Shown: one piece after another, positions 11,201-21,291 of the stretch | How the letters are laid out: the number at the start of each line of letters is the position of its first letter | Numbering within the stretch: position 1 is the first letter of the stretch | Assembly: GCA_020002185.1 (NCBI GenBank) | Contig: JAHLWY010000239.1 | Span: 62,001 to 126,000, forward strand | Length of the DNA stretch: 64,000 nt | Origin: Paraescarpia echinospica | Lineage: Eukaryota > Annelida > Polychaeta > Sabellida > Siboglinidae | Direction of reading: 5' to 3' | Position numbers and translations under genes: made by a program | Notes under the pieces: model-generated | Told to the model about the DNA's origin: nothing | Seen by the model: the letters and a program-made list of their open reading frames with translations, nothing else | Databases searched by the model: none

Positions 11201-13232
11201 GATGGGAAACTTGCTGAACGCAGTGAATGTAAATGGCGGCTGTTTACATCCGGTTAGCGTAGGATAGGTAGTGCCACCTAGCGACCATGAGTGGTGAGCG
11301 ACATGGACAAACATACATGCGCGGGTTACATACATCGTTACGTGCTATCCCGTCGTGATGGTAGTTGCGTTATTCCTGCATTGGGTGATTATTTTAGCAA
11401 GTTACCAAACGCCAGCAATGTTACTGATTGTTTAGTCGGCTTCGGGAAAGGAAACGCTAATGAAAAGTATAGGGCAAATGATGCAACTTAGTCCGACAAT
11501 GTCGGTCCTTTGTCGCCGTCAGGCTTCAAATTCTGCTGGCATCGCCTTGTCCACGACTTCTGTTTGCTGCCCCTGATTAAACTAGTCATTTCTTCTGATA
11601 ACTTTGCAATTGGATCTACGAAATCACATGTATTTGTTTCTATCAATGACACATTTATTCGAACATTTAATTGAAATGGGAAACGGCTTGTTTTCTTTAT
11701 GAAATAAAGCCACTTTTACTATGTGCCATAACTGTCACACATATATGATACAACAGAACGATTGATTTTTAAGGACTAGTAAAACAATATGAGGACTAGT
11801 TGTTTCTGAGTCAGCTACTCCGACGGACTACCTGTCAACTAAATCCACTGTGCACCCTGTATCCATGAGAGAAGATGTTGTCCAGGACATTCGTAATGCC
11901 ACCGAGCAAGATGCCACTCTACAAGTGATGACAGCTGTCCTGCAACATGGCTGGCCCGAGAAACCAGATGTGCCGCCACCTGCTGTGCCTTACTACTACT
12001 TCAGAGATGAGTTGGCCGTCACTGATGGATTGGTGTTCCGCGGCGAAAGACTTGTGATTCCACAATCCATGAGATCACAAATTAAGAAGGATGTTCACCT
12101 AGGCCACGTTGGCATTGAAGGATGCCTAAGAAGAGCAAGGGAGTTGGTGTTCTGGCCTGGCATGAATGCAGAAATCAAAGAGTACATCCAAACGTGTGAA
12201 GCTTGTCGTGAGTTCGAACGTTCTCAGACTAAGGAAACTCTAAGCCATGATGTGCCGGACCGTCCATGGCAGAAGGTCGGTGTCGACCTGTTCTCTTACC
12301 AAGGAAAGGACTACCTAGTCACCACTGACTACAGATCAAACTTCTGGGAAATAGACTATCTACCAACCACTGGCTCCAATGCAGTAATCTCAAAGCTCAC
12401 TTTGCTAGGATGGGAATTCCGGACACTGTAGTTACTGACAATGGTCCACAACTGGTGTCAGACGAGTTTGCTCATTTCAGTAAGAAATGGGGATTCGAAC
12501 ATGTGACGACATCTCCACACCACAGTCGCTCAAACGGCAAAGTGGAATCATCGGTGAAAGCTGCAAAGAAGATGATCAAGAATGCGCTGGCGATGACCAA
12601 TATTTAGCACTGCTGAATATCCGCAACACCCCAACTCAAGGAATGGACAGTAGTCCTGCACAGAGACTACTAGGTAGGCGGACGAAAACAATTCTTCCAA
12701 CAGCGCAAAGTCTTCTGGAGTCGCGGTCGTCTGTGCAGCAACATGAAACATATGCTGAAAAGGACACAACGCCGTCAAGCCAAGTACTATGACAAATCTG
12801 CTACAGATCTCCCACACCTGCATCAAGGTGATGCCGTCCGAATGAAGCCGTTCAAGCTTGAAGTCAAGTCATGGAAGAAAGCGAAGGTGGTGAGACGACT
12901 GGATGAAAGCTCCTATGAATTTGAAGATAGTGAGGGGACAGTGTACAGGCGCAACCGTGTACACCTAAGAAGAACACACGAAACACCACCTCGTGTTGGT
13001 TGAGCAGTCCATGGATATCCCATCCCAAGATGATCCTCTAATCACTCCAGTTGACCCAATTCGGGCCAACACACCAGTTTAAATTCAGCCGAACACACCG
13101 GTTGAACAACAACACCAGAGTGACCAGACAGAAACAAACTCTCCGGTACGTCCAACGACACCCAGGAAGTCCGAGAGAATCAACAAGTCCAAGCTACCCA
13201 GCAAATACAAGGACTATGTTGTATCTAAATGA
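8278..13232 (+). pseudogene. Gypsy gag-pol polyprotein, broken
   Basis: One frame runs 8278-10836 with two internal TGA codons (8767, 9094), both at expected Arg positions. Gag (about 8278-9100) ends in a Cys/His knuckle (CKFCCKTHPMKKELC). The protease site is VDCGST near 9290. RT has VCDLQQGY and the catalytic VADDIII box (10141-10160). RNase H has IQCDASNYGLG, EKEML and YSDHKPLE. A one-base insertion near 10836 shifts the frame. After the 11010-11825 insert, integrase follows with the zinc site (HLGHVG...CEAC) and the D, D, E residues in GVDLFSYQ, VTDNGPQ and SNGKVES, crossed by frameshifts near 12392, 12600 and 12730. A C-terminal basic tail ends in YKDYVVSK at 13232. The catalytic residues survive while the frame does not. 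Confidence 0.9.
11010..11825. mobile_element. Insertion of about 0.8 kb in Gypsy pol
   Basis: Pol reads to NYLST at about 11008 and resumes with DYLSTKSTVHPVS at about 11826; the sequence between is unrelated. Inside it, GGTCCG...TCGGACTA (from 11024) is mirrored by TAGTCCGACAATGTCGGTCC (11491-11510). An approximately 490-bp inverted-repeat element may therefore be part of the insert. ACTAGTCC-like words recur near 11040, 11775 and 11795. A 66-codon frame at 11291-11491 has no recognised relative. The exact ends and any target duplication are unclear. Confidence 0.6.
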
Positions 13233-13448
13233 ACAGTTGATGATACTTACATGAACATTGATGAGTGCAGACTTGATTGATGCGGACTCGCATGTATGTT
13301 AAATTGTGGATGCTCCATCCATGTGTTCATACAAGGACTATGTTGTGTCTAAATGAACAGCTGATGATACTTACATGAACATTGATGAGTACAGACATGA
13401 TTGATGCAGACACGCAAGTGTGTTGTGTTCCATCCTATTCCATATGTT
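13206..13448 (+). repeat. Tandem duplication (124 bp, two copies) spanning the pol stop codon
   Basis: The segment from TACAAGGACTATGTTGT to the ATGTTCA words is repeated with a 124-bp period (starts 13206 and 13330). Both copies include the end of the pol frame, its stop and the sequence after it. Confidence 0.85.
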
Positions 13449-13746
13449 CATGTTTGCCATGTTCGTATGAGCATGACATTTGTCTGGTGCTATTCTCATA
13501 ATTGAGCGTTTGCATGTTGACCATGCCATTTTGGCTATAGCATGATATCAGGAATGTTGCTGCTGTTGTGTTATGTAGTGTTTAGTGTTAGCTGGAACGT
13601 TTCGTGATTCAGTTATGTTGCATTCAGGTTTTGGCAACTTTATTTTATTTATACCACTACGAAACATTGATGCTGATCCATAGACGTAATGAGTTGGTTA
13701 CTTTAATACGTTTGTACGTTTTGGTTGAGTACATGTTGCTTGTAAA

Positions 13747-13756
13747 ACGGAGGGGA
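13747..13756 (+). promoter_or_regulatory. Polypurine tract
   Basis: ACGGAGGGGA lies directly before the TGTAACA start of the 3' LTR, as needed for plus-strand priming. Confidence 0.75.
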
Positions 13757-13833
13757 TGTAACAATATCACTTAATGACGTCTCCCAGAAAGTAGAATAAT
13801 AGGCCGCTCCCTTGTCGCAGCAGCCACGTTTAA
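13757..13833 (+). repeat. 3' LTR, first half
   Basis: It matches 8029-8105 of the 5' LTR up to CACGTTTAA, where the foldback element begins. The TTAA at 13830-13833 is one copy of its target duplication. Confidence 0.92.
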
Positions 13834-14455
13834 AGGGAATAAAAACATCTATTGCTTGAATTTATGTTATATTACATCCTGCTATCTATTTCCACGTCCA
13901 CCAAGCAAAAAAATCAAAGAAATTCAATGAATTAGAAATTCCACATTTTATGCTGTACATCCGGACATTTTCGAATATGTATATTTTTGGCGCGCTTTTC
14001 GGGATGCCGAGATGTGACGTCACTTATGACTCAAACTCGCATCAGGCCGACCCTTTCCATGCATTCAGAGCATGTTTACAAGTATAGCTTTTGGGTCGAA
14101 ACGAGCGTCAGAATGAGTTATTGTGCAATTTTCCGACGTAATACAAACACTAGTCATCATAGAGGAACAAGCAGTTATCTTACGGTTCCACATGAATCCA
14201 ATTTTATTCAAAACAACGTATGCGAATAGGCCTACAAGTCGACTAGGTTTCGCCGAGCTTGGGCTCGTTTTCAGAATAATTATATCGAATGCAACTAACG
14301 GGATATAATCTACACCAATAAACATACATAGCAAACATATATTGTATCCAGCTACATAAAGTAACGTGTATACTCTCATAATATCACTAGAATATCGATA
14401 TATGAAGGAGTTGTACAATTTACCATAACAACTTAAATCAGTTAGAGAGTTTTCG

Positions 14456-14545
14456 CTGGTCCCGCTAGCTCAGTGGGTAGGCTCGTTGGTTACTTGTCAT
14501 TTATTTTACAATCGGGCGAAGCCGGTTCAATCCTGACAGCATGCA
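14456..14545 (+). other. tRNA-like sequence, left arm of the foldback element
   Basis: A-box-like TAGCTCAGTGGG (14466-14477) and B-box GGTTCAATCC (14524-14533) are spaced as in a pol III promoter. The acceptor stem is decayed. It is a tRNA-derived (SINE-like) head, not a working tRNA. Confidence 0.7.
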
Positions 14546-14989
14546 AACTATTGATTTTCTTTACACTTTTTTGTTTATGTTTTCATGAAGTAATATAAAC
14601 CAAATCATTTAGTATACTATGATGCACTGTTTGTAAATAATTTTTATTTTGTAATAATTATTTATTCGCCACAAAAATGAAAATATGGTCATTATATAAC
14701 GATGTTTAAATTTTATTTATCCAAACAAATATAATGTAATGGATATCTAATTTATTAATTATAAATATATTGTACAGTAATATATTGTAATTATATATGT
14801 GAAAAAAGATTGTGATCTGTCTGGATAAATACAATTTAGAAACATCGTTGTATATAATGAACATTTTTTCATTTTTGTGGCGAATAAATAATTACTACAA
14901 AAATAAATATTTGCAAACAGTGCATCATAGTATACTAAATTAATTGGTTTATATTACTTCTTGAAAACAAAAACAAAATCAATAGTTTG

Positions 14990-15075
14990 CATGCTGTGAG
15001 GATTGAACCGGCGTCGCCCGATTGTAAAACAGATGCCTAGGAACCAACGCGTTTACCAACTGAGCTATCACGGCC
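14990..15075 (-). other. tRNA-like sequence, right arm of the foldback element
   Basis: On the minus strand it reads GCCGTGATAGCTCAGTTGG..., with B-box GGTTCAATCC (15000-15009) and end TCACAGC. The outer seven bases pair with six matches (GCCGTGA with TCACAGC), but the T stem does not pair well. It is better preserved than the left copy. Confidence 0.72.
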
Positions 15076-15721
15076 GGCAGAAATTCGCTGACTGATTTCA
15101 GTTGTTATGATAAATTGTACAACTCCTCTTTCATAGATCGATATTCTAGTGATATTATGAGATTTTACACGTTACTTTCAGTAGCTGGATACGATATATG
15201 TTTGCTATGTATGTATATTGGTGTACATTATCTCCCGTTGGTTGCATTCGATATAATTATTCTGAAAACGAGCCCAGGGCCAAGCTCGGCGAAACCTAGT
15301 CGACTTGTAGGCTCATTCGCATTCATTGTTTTGAATAAAATTGAATTCATGTGGAACCGTAAGATAACTGCTTGTTCCTCTATGATGACTTGTGTTTGTA
15401 TTACATCGGATTATTGCATAACAACTTATTCTGACGCTCGTTTCGACTCCAACATTATCCATGTAAACATGCTCTGAATGCATAGAAAGGGTCGGCCTGC
15501 TGCGAGTGTGAGTCATGTGTGACGTTAAGATACCACGTGATCGCCTAGCTCATTATATTTTTTTTTCCGCGGGAATCGCTACACAGACGGGTTTAAAATC
15601 GAATTTATGCTACAAATGTATTTTTCTGTATTTTTTTAATGTTCTCGAATGTTACAGGCAATATTAAACTTTCTGTACACATGGAAAACGGATTTTAGCT
15701 AATGCCTTGTTTTTATTTCCT

Positions 15722-15811
15722 TTAATAAAGTTGGTTTACTAGAATTATCGTCTCTGTTCTGCCTGAATATGCTAGCGTCTATACAGTGAGGCCTAAACAG
15801 ATGTTGTAACA
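15722..15811 (+). repeat. 3' LTR, second half
   Basis: TTAATAAAGTTGGTTTACTAG onward matches the second half of the 5' LTR and ends GTTGTAACA at 15811. Confidence 0.92.
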
Positions 15812-16600
15812 TATGTTATAATTTAAATTGGGATCAGCCGTAGGAGATTTGTTTAGTTTGTTATACATTGCATCCGAATTTATCTCAAGTTTTGGAGGAG
15901 GTTGATATTTTATGTTGATATTCATGATTAGGAAGTAAGGTTAACGATCAGAAAGGGTATTAGTGAAGATTCCTGCAGTGCTATCTAATATTGATTTATT
16001 TAATTTACTGAAAAAGTTGTCTATCAGTGTTCTGTTAGTTCTGGTAAAGCGAGTTGGAAATCAAAGAATTCACTATATATTTTGTTCTCGTTTATTTTAA
16101 GTAGATTGATATTGAAATCGCCTGAAATTATTAGATTATTACAACTTTCTAGAGTAGCCATTGTTGTTGAAAATTCAGCTATGAAATCTGTAATATTTTG
16201 ATTTAATGACCTTGGCGGTCTGTGTATGTTTCCAATAGTAAGTGTTTTTAATAAGCTGCCTCCAGTTACTTGAATTACTAACCCCTCCCAATGTTCATAC
16301 ATGTTGATATTCTTAAGTACTTTAAATTATTACACCACCTTTGACAACAATGTTTCCCCTGAGAAATTAGATCATATCCGTGTAAACTGAATTGAGATCA
16401 ATCATCATTATTTGACTTCCATGTTTCTTGCAAACATATAATGCTAAATTTTAATTGTTTAGTATTTAGAAGCTCTACGAAAATTTCAAGTTCATCAAAT
16501 TTAGCATTAATAGATTGAATATTTCAGCTTAGGATACTAAAATTATCAGTATTTTTATGTGCTAACTTGTGAAACATAACGATGTCATAGTATGAAGAAC
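15812..16600 (-). pseudogene. LINE endonuclease domain (minus-strand LINE, part 3)
   Basis: On the minus strand the frames give NIQSINAKFDELEIF, FSIICLQETWKSNN (catalytic Glu in the QET block), GYDLISQGKH, then TIGNIHRPPRSLNQN, SGDFNINLLKIN, RTLIDNFFSKLNKS and FTNTLSDRQPYF-like sequence. These are the ordered blocks of an AP-type LINE endonuclease. Stops and frameshifts are present. The Gypsy 3' LTR cuts it at 15812. The matching ORF1 lies upstream on the same strand (17495-17908 and 20704-20956). Confidence 0.8.
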
Positions 16601-17427
16601 AATGGATCAACTGAGGTTCATTTTGTTCAGTACTATTTTCGTTTATATCTAGAAGATTTATTAAAGGACAGTTTCGGATACCTTCCAAGTGGAGAGAAAT
16701 GTCACATCAGAAGTCATTGCTTAGGTTCGGATATAAACAAATAATATAGCAAGCCATTGTACATACCTGGTATTTTATAAAAGAGTGAACTTGTGTGTAT
16801 TTATTTCCTGTGCATATGTGAATGTTAAGAAATACTCCGTGTGTGACAGTGCAGATATGAGAGTAGTCAAGACTAGACTTAGAATAAATAAATATAAAAG
16901 ATAAGAAAAAAACATGACAGATTGGGTGTTGAGTCATGAATATAAGGCGTAACGCCAGGGAAAGGGGTGAGTTATGTTATCAACAGTGACTGCATATAGA
17001 TTAACAGTTGTCAATCTAAAAAAATAATAGAAGAGATATAATGTCATGATTAGTCAAGTATCAATATATCAAAAGTAATTAAGCATTACTCATCTTGTGA
17101 GGAGAGAAACGATTAGTTATAATACTACTTATTTAAATGTCATTCATACAAACAGAGAAAAGAAAACAAACACAAAAGGACATGAATAGCCCATATACCA
17201 TCAGATATATCAGCAATACTGCAAACTGTTAATTGCAGTTGGTCATACTGCATAAGTAGATAATGTAATTATATTTTTTTTAAATATGAATTAGCATGTT
17301 GATAATAATTATAACCGACAGAAGCCCGGCAATACATAAAAATAGAAATACAAAAAAAATAGAATCACACAATAATCTTGAATCTATTACAGATTATCAA
17401 GTTACGAATGCTTTCACTGACAATAAC
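16601..17427. other. AT-rich inter-ORF region of the minus-strand LINE
   Basis: No recognisable coding sequence is present. It lies between the ORF1 end and the endonuclease start of the same LINE, so it is probably inter-ORF sequence plus decay. Confidence 0.45.
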
Positions 17428-17505
17428 GTACAACTGGAGATCATTTACAGATGTACAACTGGTGATCACTTAAATATGTACAACTGGAAATCATTTACAC
17501 ATGTG
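17428..17505. repeat. Three tandem copies of a roughly 27-bp unit
   Basis: GTACAACTGG(A/T)GATCA followed by (T/C)TTAA/CA words occurs three times in a row, at the 3' end of the minus-strand ORF1. Confidence 0.75.
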
Positions 17506-17908
17506 ATTTCTTTGATTTTATTACTGAGGTCTTTGACCATAATTTTAGCGCTGGCAGTCCAGCAGTCGTTGATCTTTTTTTGTTTTTCAGTTTTCTGCAT
17601 TCATAGGCCAACATTGACCTACGACTTGTTAAATCTTCGTTAACGAAGACTCGTGCATTGCTATTTCTTCTGTTGTAGTCTTTCGGGTTAAAGCGACTGC
17701 GGAAAACGTTATCACGCTTTCGCTCTGTCTTAAAGCGCACAATGATTGGGCGGGACTCCGTGGCTCGTTTAGCGCCAAGGCGATGGCTTCGCTCTGTGTC
17801 TTCTCTCGCTAGTGGCGGCGTAGTTTTCATCTTGTCATTAATAATCTCAAGCACTATGTTGTCAGTGTCCGTGGAAAGTTAAGTTTGGGCAACGAGTGTA
17901 TTGTTCAA
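17495..17908 (-). pseudogene. LINE ORF1 protein, C-terminal part (minus-strand LINE, part 2)
   Basis: The minus strand reads QYTRCPNLTFHG, a frame change, then TDTDNIVLEIINDKMK, EDTERSHRLG, RPIIVRFKTERKRDNVF, VFVNEDLTSRRSMLAYECRKL. These are the RNA-binding ORF1 blocks (ERSHRLG, PIIVRF, NEDLT) of L1/RTE-like LINEs. It joins the N-terminal part at 20704-20956 if the LINE at 17909-20696 is removed, since both ends share TTGAACA. Confidence 0.82.
17902..17908. repeat. Target site duplication, left copy (TGTTCAA)
   Basis: An identical TGTTCAA lies at 20697-20703, on the other side of the inserted LINE. Confidence 0.85.
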
Positions 17909-18475
17909 TGGGCTGGTGACTTCCGGTTGGGCGGTTTTGTTTACTTAGAGGTTCCGCGCAAAATCATTCTTTTTTGCTGTTTCAGTGGTTGTTAAAAGGA
18001 CATCATTAGACTATGTGTTTTGGTAAATAGCCCACCAGTAACCTACACTGATGGATCGGTAAAATGTATCCGCCGATGCGATGCAATTTAAAATTTGTGA
18101 AACAAGTCTCATTCGCGCCAACTGTCTGCCATCTTTTTCTTACATTCTGGGTGGTGTTTCTTCCGGTTGCTTCCGGGTAGGTGCACTTCATTTATAGAAT
18201 TCAGGTCTTTTATACTAACAGGCTTTTTCGGCAGGTCGTTTCCCCAGAGTCGCCCTGGACTGAGTACAGACGCAGAGTTGTCTGTATATTTATTCCACTT
18301 GACTTGTACTTTTTCACATACAGTCCTGCCTACATGCACGTACTTCTCTAGTACATGGCACGTATATTTAACCACAACTAAGTGAGAATATATAAATAAA
18401 ACAGGTACGAAAAGATATAAGCATAGTGAAATATTCTGACAAGTAAAATAAAAATTCAGCTGGAAACAATTTAAA

Positions 18476-19335
18476 ATGGCAACTACAAAACGGCAGAGGG
18501 GTGCAAGCCAAAGTACTCAAGTAAATACATGTGATGTCTGCCTAAAAGATGTCAAGGGGAAACACAAAGCCCTGGCCTGTGAAATTTGTGAAAAGTGGTA
18601 CCATATTGACTGCCAGAACATCTCCGAACAAGTTTATGAATTTCTTGTCAAAGAAGGAAACAGTGTTCACTGGTTCTGTGATAAATGCAATGGAGCAGCG
18701 GCTAAAATCTATAAAATGGTTTGCGCTGTAAAGGTAAAACAGGACGAGATAGAGACTAAAGTAGACTCTGTGACTGAGAAGGTCGAGCTATTGGAAAGAA
18801 CTATGGAAACAAAGATGGATGAAAAATAACTCAGCTGAGAAGGGATCAGGAAGAACTGGAAAAGGGCAGAGCAAACCTGATCATATATGAGGTAGCGGAG
18901 CCAAACAGCGAAGACAGCAAGGAGCGAAAAAGAGAGGACGAACGCAAAGTGGAATTACTATTTCAAAAGATCCAAGTGCAAGTAACCGATATAAAATCGG
19001 TCAGTCGGCTGGGAAAGAAAAACGAAGGAAATGTTCGGCCAGTAAAGGTAGTATTAAGCAGTGAAAGCGACAAGATGACTGTCATGAACAGAGTTCAATC
19101 ACTGAGACGAACTCAACAGAAGGGTGATATCGAGATCCTGAAGGAAATACATATTGCCCCAGACATGACCCAGCGGCAAAGAGAGGAGAGAAGAGAGCTG
19201 AAGAAGGAATTGGAAAAGCGGAAGCAGGAAGGAGAAGATGATCTGATGATACGGGATGGCAGAATAGTCAGAAAGAAGCATTTTCGTAGGCAGGAAGAGC
19301 CACCAGACAAGACAAGAACAGAAAGAAAACACTAA
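18476..19335 (+). pseudogene. LINE ORF1 with PHD finger, one frameshift
   Basis: Residues from the ATG at 18476 include a PHD-type zinc finger: CDVCLKDV, CEICEKWYHIDC and WFCDKC give the C4-H-C3 pattern over about residues 20-75. A coiled coil follows (KVDSVTEKVELLERTM). A one-base loss in an A-run near 18823-18829 produces the TAA at 18827. The frame continues at +1 with ITQLRRDQEELEKG and LIIYEVAEPN, then the RNA-binding part (SVSRLGKKNEGNVRPVKVVL) and a charged end at 19335. About 286 residues in total. PHD-containing ORF1s are known from CR1-like LINEs; the finger is thought to aid nucleic-acid or chromatin binding. Confidence 0.85.
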
Positions 19336-19457
19336 ACATATGGTGAAGAAAATGCAAAAAAAAAGAAACACTGAAAGCACATTCTGCACGTCCGATTGGA
19401 GAGGATGAGAAAGCACAGCAAACAGGAGCTGAACAAAGCTCCACACGATCAGCACCG

Positions 19458-20285
19458 ATTGCAAACAAAAATTGTATATACACAAATGCAGATTCACTAA
19501 TGAACAAGCTGCCTGAATTAAAAGCACAAGTGGCACCGTCGCAACCAATGATAATAGGAATAACGGAGGTAAAGCCAAAAAATTGTAGATTCAATGTTGA
19601 ACTTCACATTGAAGGATATGAAATGTTTTCTAATCTAAAGAAGAGTGGAAGGGGGGTGTGCCTGTATGTGCACAATTCACTTAAACCCACAGAATGTAAC
19701 ATAAATGATGCTATATCTTTTGAGGAGTGTGTTTGGGTGGAGGTAAAACTAGATGGGAAAGACAAAATAGATGAACTACTTGTTGGATGTGTATACCGCA
19801 GCCCCAACAGCAGTGATGCCAACAACGAGAAGCTATGCGAACTTATACGCAAGTTAGACGACACGAACGCGTCCCACATATTAATGATGGGAGACTTCAA
19901 TTACCCAAATATCAACTGGATGGACGATGCAAATATTGATGAGACAGCGTGCAGAACAGAGAAACAGTTCTTAGAAAGCACAAGAGATGCATTCCTTATA
20001 CAACACATCATGGAACCGACAAGCTACAGATTAAACCAAGTCCCACATCTATTAGACTTGATCTTTTCTAATGAAGAGGACATGGTAAACCACTACAATG
20101 TCAAGGATCCTCTCGGAAAGAGTGACCACTGTTTGATCACATTTACTTACCAATGTCATACACCAGTTCCAGGTCAAAGCAGCGAAACGTTCATGTATGA
20201 GAAGGGAAATTATGAACAATTACGGGAAATGTTGCGAGATGACTGGCTGTCCAACGAAGAGCAACACGAATGGTGCCATAATTAA
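19458..20285 (+). pseudogene. LINE AP-type endonuclease, RT deleted after it
   Basis: The open frame includes NCIYTNADSLMNKLPEL and IIGITEVKPKN (catalytic Glu), GRGVCLYVHNSLKP, VGCVYRSPNSS, ILMMGDFNYPNINW (Asp/Asn pair), LDLIFSNEEDMV and GKSDHCLITF (SDH, catalytic Asp/His). The endonuclease residues look intact. The frame runs into the deletion junction and stops at 20285. The start lies upstream of the ATG at 19500, since the frame is open and conserved from about 19458. Confidence 0.85.
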
Positions 20286-20291
20286 AACATT

Positions 20292-20671
20292 ATGATTATG
20301 AAACGAGACTAAAGGTCCTAAACTTACCAACGTTAACATATCGTAGATTACGAGGGGACGTTATTAATGTTTTCAAATACTTGAATGGCATATTTACTTG
20401 CACGCACACTATGTTTAACGTGGACCTGAATGAAGGAACACGGGGGCATTCTTTAAAGTTGTATAAAAACAGGAGTAAACGAGAACTAAGGAGACACTTC
20501 TTTAGCGAGAGAGTAATTGATGTATGGAACACCTTACCCGAAGCCATTGTCACAGCTCCAACTGTCAATGCACTGAAGAACCGACTCGATATATTATGGA
20601 TGCACCAACCAGTCAAATTTGATTATAAAGCAACAGTGGTTAAAGAGCGGTACATAGGCAAATTTGCCTGA
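20292..20671 (+). pseudogene. LINE ORF2 C-terminal end after the internal deletion
   Basis: In a different frame from the endonuclease it reads YDYETRLKVLNLPTLTYRRLRGD, VFKYLNGIF, RGHSLKLYKNRSKRELRRHFFSERV, WNTLPEAIV and KNRLDILW, ending GKFA at 20671. This is the end of a CR1-like ORF2. Confidence 0.82.
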
Positions 20672-20703
20672 AGACCGAAGAGGATGTATGTATGTATGTT
20701 CAA

Positions 20704-20956
20704 GTTTGTCAGCTGATTCTTCGAGTGCGTTGACTTTTTCTTCAAGTTGGGCTATTCTCGAGTCTTTAGCCTGTAGTTGTTTAGTTAATTGTTCTATGCG
20801 AGTGTTTAGTCCATCGATTTTCTCAGCAATATCACTAGGATACAATGCTTTTCTCAGTTTTGCCACTACGTTATCATCATTTAATAGCTCCACCAGTCTT
20901 AGTGCAATAGCATCAGATTCGTCCGAGCAGCTCTTAGCCTTGCTTGGCTTTGGCAT
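20704..20956 (-). pseudogene. LINE ORF1 protein, N-terminal part (minus-strand LINE, part 1)
   Basis: From ATG at 20956: MPKPSKAKSCSDESDAIALR, LVELLNDDNVVAKLRKALYP, then a heptad coiled coil (IEQLTKQLQAKDSRIAQLEEKVNALEES as overlapping leucine heptads) ending ADKLE at the insertion. The residues after 20704 (HTYIHP...) come from the inserted LINE tail and are not part of the protein. The coiled coil is the usual trimerising part of ORF1. Confidence 0.82.
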
Positions 20957-21291
20957 GTTCGGTGGCAGTTGTTATGTAATCGGTAAAGGACAGGCGTATC
21001 GCGTTATTGCGTAATGTTGGTCGGCCGACCACTCCAGTTCTAGAGTGACGTAGTTGTTGTTATAAATATAGTCACAGGAGTGGGCGATAATTCACATCGT
21101 GTGCTTGTTATGCATCAAAATGTTATTCATTTTCTTTCTCCTCTCACCTAAACCATTGCCATGGCCGGGATATCTACCCCACACACATGACTGCACCAAA
21201 GGTGACTGTGGTGCTGGGAAAGATCGCGCAAATGGCACACAAAGGCGGGAGACAGATCTGCACACGTTTCCTCCTCCGTGACCTGAAGAAT

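Larger units (their letters stand above)
13834..15721. mobile_element. Foldback element, 1.9 kb, TTAA target duplication
   Basis: The insert starts AGGGAATAAAAACA and ends with the inverse of AGGAAATAAAAACA (13 of 14 match), flanked by TTAA on both sides. Arms 14017-14722 and 14818-15528 are near-mirror images across an AT-rich loop of about 95 bp. The outer 180 bp on each side have diverged except for the terminal bases. A TTAA duplication with AGGG ends fits Kolobok- or piggyBac-type movement; no transposase is encoded. Each arm holds a tRNA-like sequence and a mirrored frame of 117-120 codons. Confidence 0.85.
8029..15811 (+). mobile_element. Gypsy-type LTR retrotransposon with nested insertions
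   Basis: The element has LTRs of 164 bp (5' copy 8029-8192) that begin TGTAACAATATC and end GTTGTAACA. A primer-binding-site-like TGG follows the 5' LTR, gag-pol follows, a purine tract precedes the 3' LTR, and the 3' LTR is split by a foldback element (13834-15721). Without the inserts the element would be about 5.1 kb. Gene order is gag, protease, RT, RNase H, integrase, which is the Gypsy order. The flanks (TGTCCAT on the left, TATGTTA on the right) show no target duplication, and each flank belongs to a different LINE. Confidence 0.93.
17909..20696 (+). mobile_element. CR1-like LINE, 5' complete but without reverse transcriptase
   Basis: The element starts at 17909 with a 5' leader of about 570 bp, then ORF1 (18476-19335), an endonuclease (about 19458-20285), and directly the C-terminal end of ORF2 (20292-20671). 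The RT domain, roughly 2 kb in relatives, is deleted. The 3' end is GATG followed by repeated TATG. Its 7-bp target duplication (TGTTCAA) sits inside ORF1 of an opposite-strand LINE. Confidence 0.88.

Noticed and set aside
14990..15075. A functional tRNA gene
   Set aside because: A and B boxes and most of the acceptor stem are present, but the T stem does not pair and the sequence is duplicated inside a foldback element.
18109..18375. Minus-strand 88-codon frame as a host gene exon
   Set aside because: It lies in the 5' leader of the inserted CR1-like LINE and has no recognisable domain.
19099..19594. Long minus-strand hydrophobic frames opposite the CR1-like ORF1
   Set aside because: Shadow of a Lys/Glu-rich plus-strand coding region.
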